This document shows positions 49,539-58,609 of a DNA stretch of 64,000 nucleotides, piece by piece. Position 1 is the stretch's first letter. The number at the start of each line of letters is the position of its first letter. Position numbers and translations under genes: made by a program. The notes under the pieces were generated by a model, which did no database searches, had not been told where the DNA came from, and worked only from the letters and a program-made list of their open reading frames with translations. Source of the stretch: Sva-07 sp963716235 (GTDB lineage Bacteria; Actinomycetota; Acidimicrobiia; Acidimicrobiales; Ilumatobacteraceae); assembly GCA_963716235.1 (NCBI GenBank), contig CAVQTE010000010.1, positions 212,780 through 276,779 of the forward strand, read 5' to 3'.

Positions 49539-50384
49539 CTAGTGAGCAACGAACGCCCGGTTGGTGCCCTTCCTCACGTACGAGGCGAGTGTGATGATGC
49601 CGGACACGAGCACCATCACGGGCCCGGGTGGCAGGTCCAGTTCGAGAGCGATCAGGAATCCGACGGTGTTGCCAATGACGCCGACGGCGATCGCGATGAC
49701 GAACATTAATCGCAGTGAAGACGTGAGCGCATGAGCAGTCAACGCAGGCAGGATCGTCATCGCGTCAACCAACAGCGCTCCTGTCAGGCGGACCGATGCG
49801 CCGATCGACACCGAGACCAGGACCAGCAAACCCGTCGTCAAACCGCTGACTGGGACTCCTGAGCACGCAGCGATCTCGCGGTCGAACAGCAGAAGTCCGA
49901 TCGATCGGTTCCATCGGAGACACAGGCCAAGCACTAGGACCATGAGCACAGCGAGCAGGACGAGGTCGGCGGTTCGCACCGCCAGGATGGACCCCCACAG
50001 CAGGCCGAACGCGCCGTTTGCGTTGACACCCGAGATCGACAACACGAGCAACGCCGCTGCGATCGACAACGTCATCACGAATCCCATTGGCCCTGAGAGA
50101 CCACCCGGTCGATCGGCGAGCGGGGCGACGGCGGCACCCGTCGCGGCGCAGCACACCAATGCAAGTGCGGTCGGATCGACGCCGATCCACAGTCCGACGG
50201 CGATGCCGAGCAGCGCGACATGCATGACCGCAAACCGTGCCGTGAAGATGTCGAGCCCGACGATGAGCACCCCGACAACAGGCAGGAAGAGCCCGCCTAC
50301 GACGATTCCGGCCGCAGCTCGGCGGACCGCAACCAACTCGAACAATCGAGGCAGGTCCGTCGCGATGCTCAGTGTTTCGATCAC
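49539..50384 (-). CDS. Zn/Mn-type ABC transporter permease
   Basis: A 281-residue membrane protein of the ZnuB/TroC (ABC-3) family with about eight helices, a coupling region with DREIAACSGVP, and C-terminal ALELDLPPGPVMVLVSGI as in the family. It is the last gene of a four-gene minus-strand unit with the binding protein, DJ-1-like protein and ATPase. ATG 50384 overlaps the ATPase stop in ATGA. The substrate is probably Zn or Mn; not determined. Confidence 0.87.
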   Translation of the reverse strand: MIETLSIATDLPRLFELVAVRRAAAGIVVGGLFLPVVGVLIVGLDIFTARFAVMHVALLGIAVGLWIGVDPTALALVCCAATGAAVAPLADRPGGLSGPMGFVMTLSIAAALLVLSISGVNANGAFGLLWGSILAVRTADLVLLAVLMVLVLGLCLRWNRSIGLLLFDREIAACSGVPVSGLTTGLLVLVSVSIGASVRLTGALLVDAMTILPALTAHALTSSLRLMFVIAIAVGVIGNTVGFLIALELDLPPGPVMVLVSGIITLASYVRKGTNRAFVAH

Positions 50385-51028
50385 GACTCTCGTTCCCGAA
50401 CCCGACCACCGGCCATCTCGATCACCCGGTCGGCGCGAGCGACGATCGAGGAGTCGTGCGAGATGATGAGCCGTGCGATGCCGAGGCTCGCGAGCAGGTC
50501 GCCGACTTGCTCCTGACCCGAGAAATCGAGGGCGCTCGTAGGTTCATCAGCGATCAGCGCACGGGCACCCAAGGAGATTTGGCCGACCGCGCGTGCCAAG
50601 TAGACGCGCTGGAGTTGACCACCCGATAGTGAGGACACTGCGCGGGACCGGAGTTCGCTGACGCCAAGCCGGTCGGCGGCGTCGACGGCCGCTCGATGGT
50701 CACCACTGCTGTGCAACAAGTCGTCGACAGGCAGTGGGAAGGCCCCGACCGACGTCCGCTGTGGAACATAGGCGACAGCGCGTCGGCGATCCGTCCACGA
50801 ACTCTTCGAGTCGGCGACGGCACCCTCTACACAGATTCTCCCGCTGGCCGTCGGAACCAGGCCGAGTGCCGCCTTTGCAAGCGATGACTTGCCCGAACCG
50901 TTGGAACCGGTCACGACGACGAACTCGTCTGCGCCGACGTTGAGCGAGGCACGATCGACCGCGAGAATCGCGCCGTACCGTACGATGATCGAGTCGAACT
51001 CCAACACCGCGTATGTTCGCGCTATCAC
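50381..51028 (-). CDS. Zn/Mn-type ABC transporter ATP-binding protein
   Basis: A 215-residue ATPase: Walker A TGSNGSGKSS, signature LSGGQLQR, Walker B ALIADEPTSALD, H-loop ISHD. Size and context fit ZnuC/TroB. GTG 51028 overlaps the DJ-1-like stop by 4 bases; the longer open frame to 51385 is inside that gene. The stop overlaps the permease ATG (ATGA). Energises uptake of the metal bound by the lipoprotein at 51.8-52.6 kb. Confidence 0.86.
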   Translation of the reverse strand: MIARTYAVLEFDSIIVRYGAILAVDRASLNVGADEFVVVTGSNGSGKSSLAKAALGLVPTASGRICVEGAVADSKSSWTDRRRAVAYVPQRTSVGAFPLPVDDLLHSSGDHRAAVDAADRLGVSELRSRAVSSLSGGQLQRVYLARAVGQISLGARALIADEPTSALDFSGQEQVGDLLASLGIARLIISHDSSIVARADRVIEMAGGRVRERES

Positions 51029-51672
51029 GAAGCGTTCAGCACCTGGTCGTACATGGCCTGGAGCATCTCGGTGACCTCGGCTGGAGCGGAGGCGGGGTGG
51101 CCCGAGTCGAACGGGGGTTCGGGCGCGTATTCCATGTCGAGTTGGACCCCCTGAGCCCATTCGGTTCCCGCGACAATCTCCGTGAGAATGAGCGACATGT
51201 CGATCCCGGCCGAGACCCCAGCCGCCGTGATCACCTTGCCGGCGCGAACCACCCGTTCGTCGGTAGGGATGGCACCGAAGTCGGCGAGCTCGCGGTGGCA
51301 GTACCAATGGGAGGTGGCCGGCAGGCCCGTGAGGACACCGGCCGCTGCGAGCATCAGCGAGCCCGTGCATACCGAGGTCGTCCATTCAGTCGTCGGATGG
51401 ATCCGTCGAATCCATTCGATGAGGGAGTGGCCGGTACGAGCCATGGCGATAGCTGCGAGCCCGCCCGGCACAATCAGGATGTCCGCGTGATCGACATCGT
51501 CGATGCCCAGCTGCGCATTCAGAGCCAGCCGGCCACCGTCGGACACCGGACCTGGGTTCTCGGCGACGAACTGGAACTCGTAGCCAGGGAGCATCGCCAG
51601 CGCGTGATAGGGGCCCACCGCGTCGAGCGCGGTGAATCCGGGAAACAGCAGTAGGGCCGTCAGCTTGGCCAT
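51025..51672 (-). CDS. DJ-1/PfpI-family protein inside the metal-transport operon
   Basis: A 215-residue DJ-1/PfpI protein of the isonitrile-hydratase/AraC-N type: LLLFPGFTALDAVGPYHAL at the N-terminus, nucleophile-elbow Cys in TSVCTGSLMLAAAG, and AGVSAGIDMSL. It has the catalytic Cys but no DNA-binding C-terminus. It is coupled to the ATPase by a 4-base overlap and lies downstream of the binding protein, so may repair, process or sense something linked to the metal. An enzymatic role is not established. Confidence 0.83.
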   Translation of the reverse strand: MAKLTALLLFPGFTALDAVGPYHALAMLPGYEFQFVAENPGPVSDGGRLALNAQLGIDDVDHADILIVPGGLAAIAMARTGHSLIEWIRRIHPTTEWTTSVCTGSLMLAAAGVLTGLPATSHWYCHRELADFGAIPTDERVVRAGKVITAAGVSAGIDMSLILTEIVAGTEWAQGVQLDMEYAPEPPFDSGHPASAPAEVTEMLQAMYDQVLNAS

Positions 51673-51797
51673 GTGGATCGCTCCTCTGGAGCTTGAAAGT
51701 TCGGACGATGGGCGATAGCTCTGCGGACCATGAGGAGTTCGATACGGACGGCGTCATTGCCGCCAACTAATGCAGCGGCGGCGTCGAAAGCATCAAG

Positions 51798-52634
51798 CTA
51801 TGCACCAACGGCATCGGCGATCGCGGCGGCGTTGGCGTCGACGACGGCGAGCAGGTCGAGGTCGTCGCCAGGAAAGTTGGCCAGCGGTACAAGGGTCGCT
51901 CCCGCGGCGTCGGCGATCTCCGCGCCGCCACCCATGTGCACGTTGTCGAAAATCAGGGTCGGGCTGAGATCGGCGAGATCGGCGATCTCCGTCGCGGTCG
52001 CTGGCGCAGGCCCATATGTACCCGCCACATCGAACCCGGCAAAGATTACCCATTCGACGGTGAATGCCTGGGAGACCACGACCTCGGCGGTCTCACCTGT
52101 GACGGTCTGCAATTCGGAAGAAGCTTGCTCATAACCGGTGTCATACTCCGCCATCCTTTTCGCCGCTTCATCCTCAGTTCCCCACAGCGCCGCGAGCCTG
52201 TCAACCTCTGCCTGCAGCGTGACCGGGTCGTAGCTCGGGACGATGGTCACGACCTCGGCGCCAGAACCCGACGCCTCGGTGAGCTGTTCGGCGAAACCCT
52301 CAAACCCGGCGATCACCACATAGTCGGCGTCCGACACCGCAGCCAGGTCCGAAGCGGTCGGCTCGTAATCCGGTGGATGTTGCACGCTGTTGGGCGCAAT
52401 GAACGTGACATCGTCCGCTCCGGCGAGCACGGCGATGGCCGCCACCCAACTCGTCGAGGCGACCACGACCGGTTTGTCGTCTGCGCTCTCGGGCGTCGAT
52501 CCCGAGGGAGCGGCCGTATCGGCTGAACCCTCGTCCTCACTACCACACGCGGCGAGGATCAGACCCGCGACCGCGACGATCGTCAGAGCTCTGGCAAGCC
52601 TCGGCCGTCGAAGTCCACTGGAAACCTGGTGCAT
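51798..52634 (-). CDS. Zn/Mn-binding lipoprotein (ZnuA/TroA type)
   Basis: A 278-residue binding protein: signal peptide with lipobox LILAAC (Cys30), then VVVASTSWVAAIAVLAG and the first metal-His segment VQHPPDYEPTASDL, AFTVEW region, and IFDNVHMGGGAEIAD with a second His. The Zn-type His-rich loop is absent, so Mn or low-affinity Zn is possible. ATG 52634. First gene of the unit with DJ-1-like protein, ATPase and permease. No Zur-like site recognised upstream. Confidence 0.85.
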   Translation of the reverse strand: MHQVSSGLRRPRLARALTIVAVAGLILAACGSEDEGSADTAAPSGSTPESADDKPVVVASTSWVAAIAVLAGADDVTFIAPNSVQHPPDYEPTASDLAAVSDADYVVIAGFEGFAEQLTEASGSGAEVVTIVPSYDPVTLQAEVDRLAALWGTEDEAAKRMAEYDTGYEQASSELQTVTGETAEVVVSQAFTVEWVIFAGFDVAGTYGPAPATATEIADLADLSPTLIFDNVHMGGGAEIADAAGATLVPLANFPGDDLDLLAVVDANAAAIADAVGA

Positions 52635-53341
52635 CGGTGTTGCCTTTCATTGGGAGGTCCTGGGCGAGGTGGTTCACGAGCGGTTCGCATCCCAGAGCGA
52701 ACCGTCGAAAGACCACATACGGCTCAAAGTCGTCCTCGATCGTCGATTGGTTCCCGACTTCGTGTCGGGCGGCCCCGGAACCGATCGTGGACGGGCTGGA
52801 TTATCGGCGGTGCGGGGGTCGGCATCCCAGTGGTCGCGGCCGTCGCCGCCCTGGCCGCCGGAGGCGGGACGATGGGGCAGGTTCTCGCAGGTTGTGGTTC
52901 CGCGCTGACGTTGTTTCGGGATCCTGACAGCGAGCCCGAAGCGAGCATCGGGCGAGCGTGGCGTCGGCGACGTGACCGCTGTCGCCCCGACGCCCAGCGC
53001 ACCCGATATCGCGCGCTCGATAATCCGATGCGAGGCCCGTTCGTGGTGTGCGGGTACGGCCCAACTCTCGCGTCACGTAATCGTGGCCCAGACCCGGCGG
53101 TAGAGGACATGTTGCGGGCTCCCTGGTGAGCGACTCGGGCGTCGGCTAGGGGTCCTGCTTCGGCGTGATCGACAGGAGCGGTCCAGTGACTCGCGGTCCG
53201 GCGCGCGGCGGCGTCGCAGGATCAATCATTCGATCAGATCGATGACTGGCATCCAACATGCAGCACGGGCGTGTGAAGTGACACCCCAAAGGATCGGGAG
53301 TCCATGCGTACGCAAGGGCTCGCCGTGTCGACGGTGACAGC
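52635..53341. other. 707-base stretch with no clear gene
   Basis: Region upstream of the metal-transport operon, which must include its promoter. A frame on the plus strand (52629-53129) encodes a hydrophobic GGAGVGIPVVAAVAALAAGG segment but lacks a ribosome site and has poor codon pattern around it; I do not call it. The rest contains no tRNA or repeat that I can see. Confidence 0.5.
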
Positions 53342-53521
53342 ATGCGTATCTCGAGCCCACATGGCGAGGTCGACTGGGTCATCGTCGATGACGTCGAGGT
53401 CTCGGGATACGTCGCAGCCGAGCTCGATAGGCGGAAACCCGAGCCGGTGCCGGTGTCGTTTCGCGCCCTCAGCGCTCGGGACGACTACACGGCCGTGTTC
53501 GTGCTAATCGAGGCACACTGA
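53342..53521 (+). CDS. Small protein of 59 residues, unknown function
   Basis: ATG 53342 to TGA 53519-53521 encodes 59 residues of balanced composition: MRISSPHGEVDWVIVDDVEV, then a helix AAELDRRKPEPVPVSFRALS and ending YTAVFVLIEAH. The alternating hydrophobic strands (WVIVDDVEV, TAVFVLIE) look like a real small alpha-beta protein. No strong ribosome site. Frame is open upstream to about 53270 with no start codon. It is isolated between two gene-free stretches. Confidence 0.5.
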   Translation: MRISSPHGEVDWVIVDDVEVSGYVAAELDRRKPEPVPVSFRALSARDDYTAVFVLIEAH

Positions 53522-53630
53522 GACGAGACGCTCCAGCCGTCCGAGCGATTGCCAGAAGGTTAGGAGCCTCGCAAATCCCAGACCGATTCAGGGAACGGCT
53601 GTGACGACAGTGACGTGTACCACGCCGGTG

Positions 53631-54570
53631 TCAGGTTTCGGGGGAACGTGAGGAGTCCTCGAAGAAGAGCCCGTTGCGCCGGCGCCACAGGTCCCAGTGG
53701 GCGTACGTCGCCAGCGGCTCATCTCCCGTCTCTAGCCTTGCGGAATAGGATGCCCCTGCCGGGTGAACTGGGACCTGCTGCTTCGCTCCGATCTCGAGCG
53801 CTGCCGGCATCGTTTGCCCCGTCGCTGAGAACAGCTGGATACGGACGTCGTTGAGCGCATCGAACAGATGTGCGGGACGCTCGCTGAATCGGGAACCAGG
53901 GCTCCGCCTCGCCTGGTCAGCGGTCTCGTAGTTTCCGTCGATCGTCGTGAACCAGGTCGGTGAGCGCAGCATCTCCCGGAGCCGTTCAGCTCTCACCTGC
54001 ACCGCCATCACCGCTCGTGTGATCGGTGCTGGGTCGAAAATCGGCAGCGCCTGTGACCGCACCTGCCAGCACCACCATCCGAGCCGCGATCCTCCGCCAA
54101 GCGGTCGGAGGCCCCCCTGCCCGGGCACTGCGCAAGCGCTTCCAGCGTTGCGCCGTCGGACACGCTGACGAGACCTTGCGAGGAGCGCAGTCGAACGCCG
54201 GGATACACGTCGACCGATGTCGGTATGGCCTCCCAGGTCGACCCGACGATGTGCGCGACTTTGATGCGTATCTGCTCCAGGACCTCGCCTTGTAGGGTTT
54301 CGTCGAGGAGACGCATCTGCGTCGCAACGACGGCCATTGGGCCAGTCCACGCTGTTTGAGGGTGTCCGCGAAATTTGGGGTTGTTAACGCCAACGTGTAC
54401 CTGAGGAACTCATCTGCAGTCGGAACTCCTGCCGGGAGCCTGCCGGTTTCAGAAGGGATGCTCGGCACCCGTTGAGCGTCCCAACGCAGATACTCGGACG
54501 GAACGACTGACGTCAGCGCTCCGGTTGATGCGACCCCAACGTTGAGGATGTCGGCGGCGACCGCGACCAT
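53631..54570 (-). pseudogene. Frameshifted gene of unknown function
   Basis: Three minus-strand frames join into one plausible protein of about 310 residues: VAVAADILNVGVASTGALTS to KQRGLAQW (54570-54340), then AVVATQMRLLDETLQGEV to ALAQCPGRG (54337-54110), then ALPIFDPAPITRAVMAVQVR to the end (about 54060-53631; WDLWRRRNGLFF). Each block has protein-like composition in only one frame. At least two indels break it. Coding character also continues upstream of 54570 (AFRDGLAWARLPHAQFTHDA) but without a start. No domain recognised. Decayed island gene or sequence errors. Confidence 0.6.
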
Positions 54571-54665
54571 GTCGCGCAGGGCATCGTGTGTGAACTGAGC
54601 GTGGGGGAGCCGTGCCCAAGCCAGTCCGTCTCGGAACGCGCCGTCTTATCTCGACGGCCTCACGG

Positions 54666-54902
54666 TCAATGGCGATGCTTCAGCGGGTCGAAGAGCAGCG
54701 CACCGATGATGAACGCTCCCAGTCCTCCGGCGACCACGCCGGCAGGCGCATCGGCGACCCGCCACCCGAAACCTTCCTGGTCTTTGACCCACACGGCGAC
54801 GACGACAGCAGCAGCCCAGGCGGGCAGCGCCGCAACGGCCCACACCCAACTCGGTCGCTCGCGATCAGGCGCCCCTGCGTTGGTTGGTCCGGTTGCAGCC
54901 AT
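54666..54902 (-). CDS. Small two-helix membrane protein
   Basis: A 78-residue protein with two hydrophobic helices (WVWAVAALPAWAAAVVVAVWV and APAGVVAGGLGAFIIGALLF) and a short charged loop between. ATG 54902. No family recognised, ribosome site weak. Located just upstream of the frameshifted gene on the same strand. The frame upstream to 55127 is Arg-rich and unlikely to be coding. Confidence 0.5.
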   Translation of the reverse strand: MAATGPTNAGAPDRERPSWVWAVAALPAWAAAVVVAVWVKDQEGFGWRVADAPAGVVAGGLGAFIIGALLFDPLKHRH

Positions 54903-55456
54903 GTCAGTACCCGATTGGCCCCTCTGTGTCCGGAGGCATTCACCCACAAATGCGCACGTGGCAAGGCGTCGAGGTAGGGCCTTAAGCCCTGAGTCGATGG
55001 TGTCGGTCGTCCCGGTGATCCGGCGCCGAGCGGCGCGGTCAAGATGGACGTGCAAAGGGCGGACGCCACGTGAAGGCGGTCTTGATGGCGAGAGGGGACC
55101 TGGTCCGCCTCTTGACCCGCCGTTCACGATCCGTTGCGAGAGTTCCCGTTACCGCGATCGCCCGGTTACCCACGCTACAGCCCTGGCGTCTTCGGGAGTC
55201 TGCCAAGCCGTCGTGGTGCGTCCCCGAAGTGCCGGTCAGGGGCACTCGATAACACCCGCCCCGTAACCCGCTGGAGCCGCAGGAACTCGCGCCGCATGTC
55301 GGCCCTATCCGAGTGCCCGGGAATCACGGTTGACTCGGGGTTCGAGTGGGGCTCTTTGGGCGCGTCCGGTCGTCGCAGTCGCAGATCGGGAATTGCCGCT
55401 GGGAGCGGTTGATCGCCCTTACCGGTGGCGCCGTACCTGGGGCGGGCCGGCGGGCC
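54903..55456. other. 554-base stretch with no clear gene
   Basis: Short frames only, all Arg/Ser-rich in antisense-like patterns. No tRNA, strong hairpin or repeat is seen. Probably decayed DNA of the island. Confidence 0.5.
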
Positions 55457-55968
55457 TCAAGCGTGTCGTGGTTGCCCGCCGGTTGATGCGTCACGCAGTG
55501 CGGCCACGGCGGCTTCTGGTTCGGGCACCGTGATGGTGACGATGCGTTGGTTGTGGAGCGTGAGTCGCACGGTCGGTCCGCTGCGGACGGTGCAGTTCGT
55601 TCGCTTGGGTGTCCACCAGAATCCGTAGGAGACTCTCCACCATGGCAGGTCGATCACTTCGGCGTGGTTGATCTCGTTGATGTGGTAGGTGCTTCGCGGC
55701 CATCCGACTAGCCCCCAGTGGATGGTGAGGCCGTTGGGACCGGCGGTGGCACGCACGCTGGATGCCGTCAGGACGTTGGCGAGCACGCCGATGGCGACGA
55801 GGATCAGCGGCACCACGAACATGGGGTCGCCCCACGCGCCGTCGGATTCCTTGCCCATGACCACGACGAGGAGGCGCCGACGCACGTCGCGGCGACCATC
55901 GGCCAGCTGGTGGTGCGGCCGGTGTACACGGTGTGTCGGCTCGGACCGGTGATGGGTGGTGAGGTCAT
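55457..55968 (-). pseudogene. GntR-coupled membrane protein with a frameshift
   Basis: ATG 55968 overlaps the GntR stop in ATGA and starts MTSPPITGPSRHTVYTGRTT, but after SWPMVAATCVGA the coding pattern moves to the +1 frame, which encodes LLVVVMGKESDGAWGDPMFV, a helix PLILVAIGVLANVLTASS, and a PH-like strand region (TYHINEINHAEVIDL, YGFWWTPKR, RLTLHNQRIVTITV). The natural protein would have two helices and about 170 residues. One-base indel near 55870-55890. Operon partner of GntR. Confidence 0.6.
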
Positions 55969-56312
55969 GTCAGCTCCTTGATGATGCGGATCAAATCGTT
56001 CTTCCCGAGACCGTGCTCGTTGGCGGTGGCGATCAGCTTCTGGGCTGCCTCGGTCACCGACGACAGTGCCGGGCCCGTGGACGCGACGCGTGCTCCGCGT
56101 CCGCGTCGGAACTCGAGTACTCCGTCATCGCGGAGCTGTCGGTACGCGGCGAGCACGGTGTTGCGATCGACGGACAACGCCGTGCCGAGTTCGGCAGCGG
56201 GCGGTAGTTGCTCACCGACGGTCAGCTCTCCGGACGCCACCCCGCGGCGGACGCAGCTTGCGATTTGGTCCTGGAGACGCTCTCGGGATGTGTGATCGAT
56301 CGCCCAACGCAT
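55965..56312 (-). CDS. GntR-family regulator, YtrA type
   Basis: A 115-residue regulator: winged-helix QIASCVRRGVASGELTVGEQ, recognition helix LGTALSVDRNTVLAAYRQLR and GVLEFRRGRGARVA, with a short helical tail (YtrA subfamily size). ATG 56312 lies only 3 bases from the palindrome ACTAATA-G-TATTAGT, and a TACTAT-like -10 sits about 10 bases before ATG, suggesting a leaderless transcript repressed by its own product. It is coupled to the membrane protein gene. Confidence 0.82.
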   Translation of the reverse strand: MRWAIDHTSRERLQDQIASCVRRGVASGELTVGEQLPPAAELGTALSVDRNTVLAAYRQLRDDGVLEFRRGRGARVASTGPALSSVTEAAQKLIATANEHGLGKNDLIRIIKELT

Positions 56313-56643
56313 GGTACTAATAGTATTAGTTTCATCGGATCAGCGAGTCAAGTGCACTTCTGCGGTTCCGTTCGCGACACGTCACCGCGGATCGTCCGGG
56401 CGCATCGATTGATCCCAGACTCAAACCCGCACACTTTGGCACGCAGAATCACTGCGCCCAATCAGCAGGTAGTGCCGCATACCGGCCCAAGCAGCGCACC
56501 CGATAATCACAGCCAACTGCGCTCGGCTGCGCCGGCATCGGTTGGTTGGTGCAATCAGTGCTGTCGCGTTTTTCGAGTCGTTCCTGGCAAGGAGATCGGG
56601 GCCAGACTGGTCGCAGGTACACCGCGAGGTTGACGGAGGCGAT
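56313..56643. other. 331-base gap between GntR and TetR genes
   Basis: Divergent control region. It contains the GntR palindrome at its left end and the GGAGG ribosome site of the TetR gene at the right. No other gene, repeat or hairpin is evident. Confidence 0.5.
56316..56330. promoter_or_regulatory. Perfect 15-base GntR palindrome
   Basis: ACTAATA (56316-56322), centre G, TATTAGT (56324-56330), four bases before the GntR ATG on the minus strand. It overlaps the probable -10 region, so binding would block initiation. Confidence 0.7.
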
Positions 56644-57279
56644 ATGGCCGATACAGAAGTGGTCGTTTCTCATCGACCTGGTCCGCGTCGTGCGCCGGGG
56701 GCGCCGGCGGGTCCCGACGAGGTGCGTCGTGCTGTGCTTGATGCCGCGGCGACACTGTTCGCGGTCCACGGGGTCGGTGGAGTCTCGTTGCGCGATATCG
56801 CCGCTGCATCTGACATCCATCTCGCTCTCATCAGTCGCTACATCGGAAATCGTGCAGATCTCGAGTTGGCGGTCTTCGATGACCTGTCGGCGCAGCTCGC
56901 CGAAAGTGTCCTGGAACACCCGTTGTCGGGCCAGGGTTTCGATGCCGATTCGGTGATGGGCAAGTGGTCGTGGGTGGCGAGTGCGCTCATCATCCGGGGT
57001 CGGACGCTCGCTGGTCGCCCCGGGTTCAATCCGGTGGTTGCGATGGCTGACACGCTTGCCGAGGGCTATGGGCTCGACCCGCTCGCCGCGCGCGTCCGTG
57101 CTGCGCAGATCGTCGCGACCGCGGTCGGCTGGCGTGTCTTCGAGGACTACCTCATCACGGCGGGTGAACTCGACGTGGTGCCCCTCGAGACACTTCGGGA
57201 GGAACTGGTGCACTCGGCCCGTCGCCTCGGAGCGACGCCGTGGCCATCACCGGCGGACCCTTCGCCTCGTTCGAGTTGA
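56644..57279 (+). CDS. TetR-family regulator of the sulfur cluster
   Basis: A 211-residue TetR protein: N-terminal helix-turn-helix AAATLFAVHGVGGVSLRDIA and DIHLALISRYIGNRADLELA, followed by a ligand-binding helical domain. ATG 56644 follows GGAGGCGAT. It is upstream of the DszB-like gene on the same strand with 134 bases between, where a near-perfect 18-base palindrome lies. It probably controls the desulfinase/rhodanese unit, maybe also the convergent operon. Inducer unknown. Confidence 0.83.
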   Translation: MADTEVVVSHRPGPRRAPGAPAGPDEVRRAVLDAAATLFAVHGVGGVSLRDIAAASDIHLALISRYIGNRADLELAVFDDLSAQLAESVLEHPLSGQGFDADSVMGKWSWVASALIIRGRTLAGRPGFNPVVAMADTLAEGYGLDPLAARVRAAQIVATAVGWRVFEDYLITAGELDVVPLETLREELVHSARRLGATPWPSPADPSPRSS

Positions 57280-57339
57280 GGTACTGACGGCTCCTGCGGA
57301 CCTTCGGCCCTGGCCGCAACGCGACCAACAGGGCGATGA

Positions 57340-57357
57340 TGTGTACAGATGAACACA
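57340..57357. promoter_or_regulatory. Candidate TetR operator before the DszB-like gene
   Basis: TGTGTACA (57340-57347), GA, TGAACACA (57350-57357): 8-base arms with one mismatch, 56 bases upstream of the DszB-like ATG. Position fits a TetR repressor site. Confidence 0.5.
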
Positions 57358-57413
57358 ATCTCTGGCTCGGCCTGATTCGTCCGAGCCGAGCGTCGCCACC
57401 CCAGGAGGCCCAC

Positions 57414-58580
57414 ATGTCCGAGCAAGAGCGAGTTTCCACCACGGTTCCGTTGAGTTGGGACGAGGTGTGGTTCACGAACTGTCCGATGGTGTCGGCCAAC
57501 AACGTGGACCAGGAGTTGGGCTGGTGTCGCGAGGAGTACAAGAAGATCGGTGTCGAGTACGCCTACTTCCGTTCGACGCCCGAGAACAACTGGTACCCGC
57601 ACTACATCCACAACCTCGACAACCTGATCCGCTTCGGTGGTCTGTACCCGACGATCCACGTCAACGCGGATCTTCGTCGGACCAGGCTGCTCGGCGCCAC
57701 GCAGGTGTACGAGGGTGGCGCCATGTTGGTGCGTGCCCGTGACGACATCTTCCGGATGGAGGATCTGCGCGGCAAGAAGATCGGTCTCACCAAGAGCCTG
57801 AACACCATCAAGAACGACTGGTGGCGCATCCAGGAACATGCCGGCATCGAGCTCATGTTGAAACTCCATGGCATGAGCACCGATGACGTCGAGATCGTCG
57901 AGTTCCCGTATCCGGACGACTGGTACGACAAGCCCGAGATGCTCCAGGTCAACATGAACAACCCGTCGGAGCTGTGGCTTCGCCGTGACCACAAGCACGA
58001 CCTGGCGTTCCGGCCGTTGGAGACCGGTCTCGAGAACGGGCTCGTGGACGCGATCTACACGCAGAGCAAAGTGTTCCAGCACTTGCAGGAGGACACCGGC
58101 AAGTTCAAGGCCATTGAGGACCTGTCCGGGCATCCGGACTGGACACTGCAAATGGCCAACTGCCCGGCCGTCATCACCTGCACCGACGTCATGGCTGACG
58201 AACACCCCGAGCTGGTTGTCGCCTACATGAAGGCAATGATCAAAGTCGGCCGCTGGGCGAACGACAACAAGCACGCCGCCGCCGCGATCCTCAATCGCCA
58301 GACGTTCTACCGCGACCCTGAGGACACGTACCAGGGCATCAAGGATGTCGACATGGTGCCGAACCTGTCACCGAAAAACCTCGTGTCGATCGACATCGCC
58401 AAGGACTTCATGCTGAGCCACGGCTACATCCACAACGACTACGACGTCCACGAATGGGCAGCACCGCAGTTCCTGGAGCAGGCCGCACGAGAACTCCTCG
58501 AAGAGGAATGGACCCGTCGGTCCACCGCGAAGCTCCCCGAACCAAACGAGCTCGGCGCCCCCAGCGTTCGACTCGGCTGA
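57414..58580 (+). CDS. DszB-like sulfinate desulfinase (NMT1/THI5 fold), cytosolic
   Basis: A 388-residue protein of the periplasmic-binding-protein fold without signal peptide, homologous to DszB, which splits 2'-hydroxybiphenyl-2-sulfinate into hydroxybiphenyl and sulfite. Aligned to DszB (Cys27, His60, Arg70) it has Cys23 in FTNCPMV, His63, and Arg73 in IRFGG; the 10-residue His-Arg spacing is kept. Other matches: RTRLLG, then LRGKKIGLTKS, and C-terminal EWAAPQFLEQA (DszB QWAAPEFL). AGGAGG precedes ATG 57414. It is followed by a rhodanese gene. Its natural substrate may be another sulfinate or sulfonate; a pyrimidine-type THI5 role is less likely because the DszB catalytic set is intact. 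Confidence 0.8.
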   Translation: MSEQERVSTTVPLSWDEVWFTNCPMVSANNVDQELGWCREEYKKIGVEYAYFRSTPENNWYPHYIHNLDNLIRFGGLYPTIHVNADLRRTRLLGATQVYEGGAMLVRARDDIFRMEDLRGKKIGLTKSLNTIKNDWWRIQEHAGIELMLKLHGMSTDDVEIVEFPYPDDWYDKPEMLQVNMNNPSELWLRRDHKHDLAFRPLETGLENGLVDAIYTQSKVFQHLQEDTGKFKAIEDLSGHPDWTLQMANCPAVITCTDVMADEHPELVVAYMKAMIKVGRWANDNKHAAAAILNRQTFYRDPEDTYQGIKDVDMVPNLSPKNLVSIDIAKDFMLSHGYIHNDYDVHEWAAPQFLEQAARELLEEEWTRRSTAKLPEPNELGAPSVRLG

Positions 58581-58609
58581 CCCACACCACCACGAAGGAG
58601 TTGATGATC

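Noticed and set aside
52629..53129. A 166-codon plus-strand frame with one hydrophobic segment
   Set aside because: No ribosome site, Arg-rich flanks and no consistent codon pattern; treated as non-coding.
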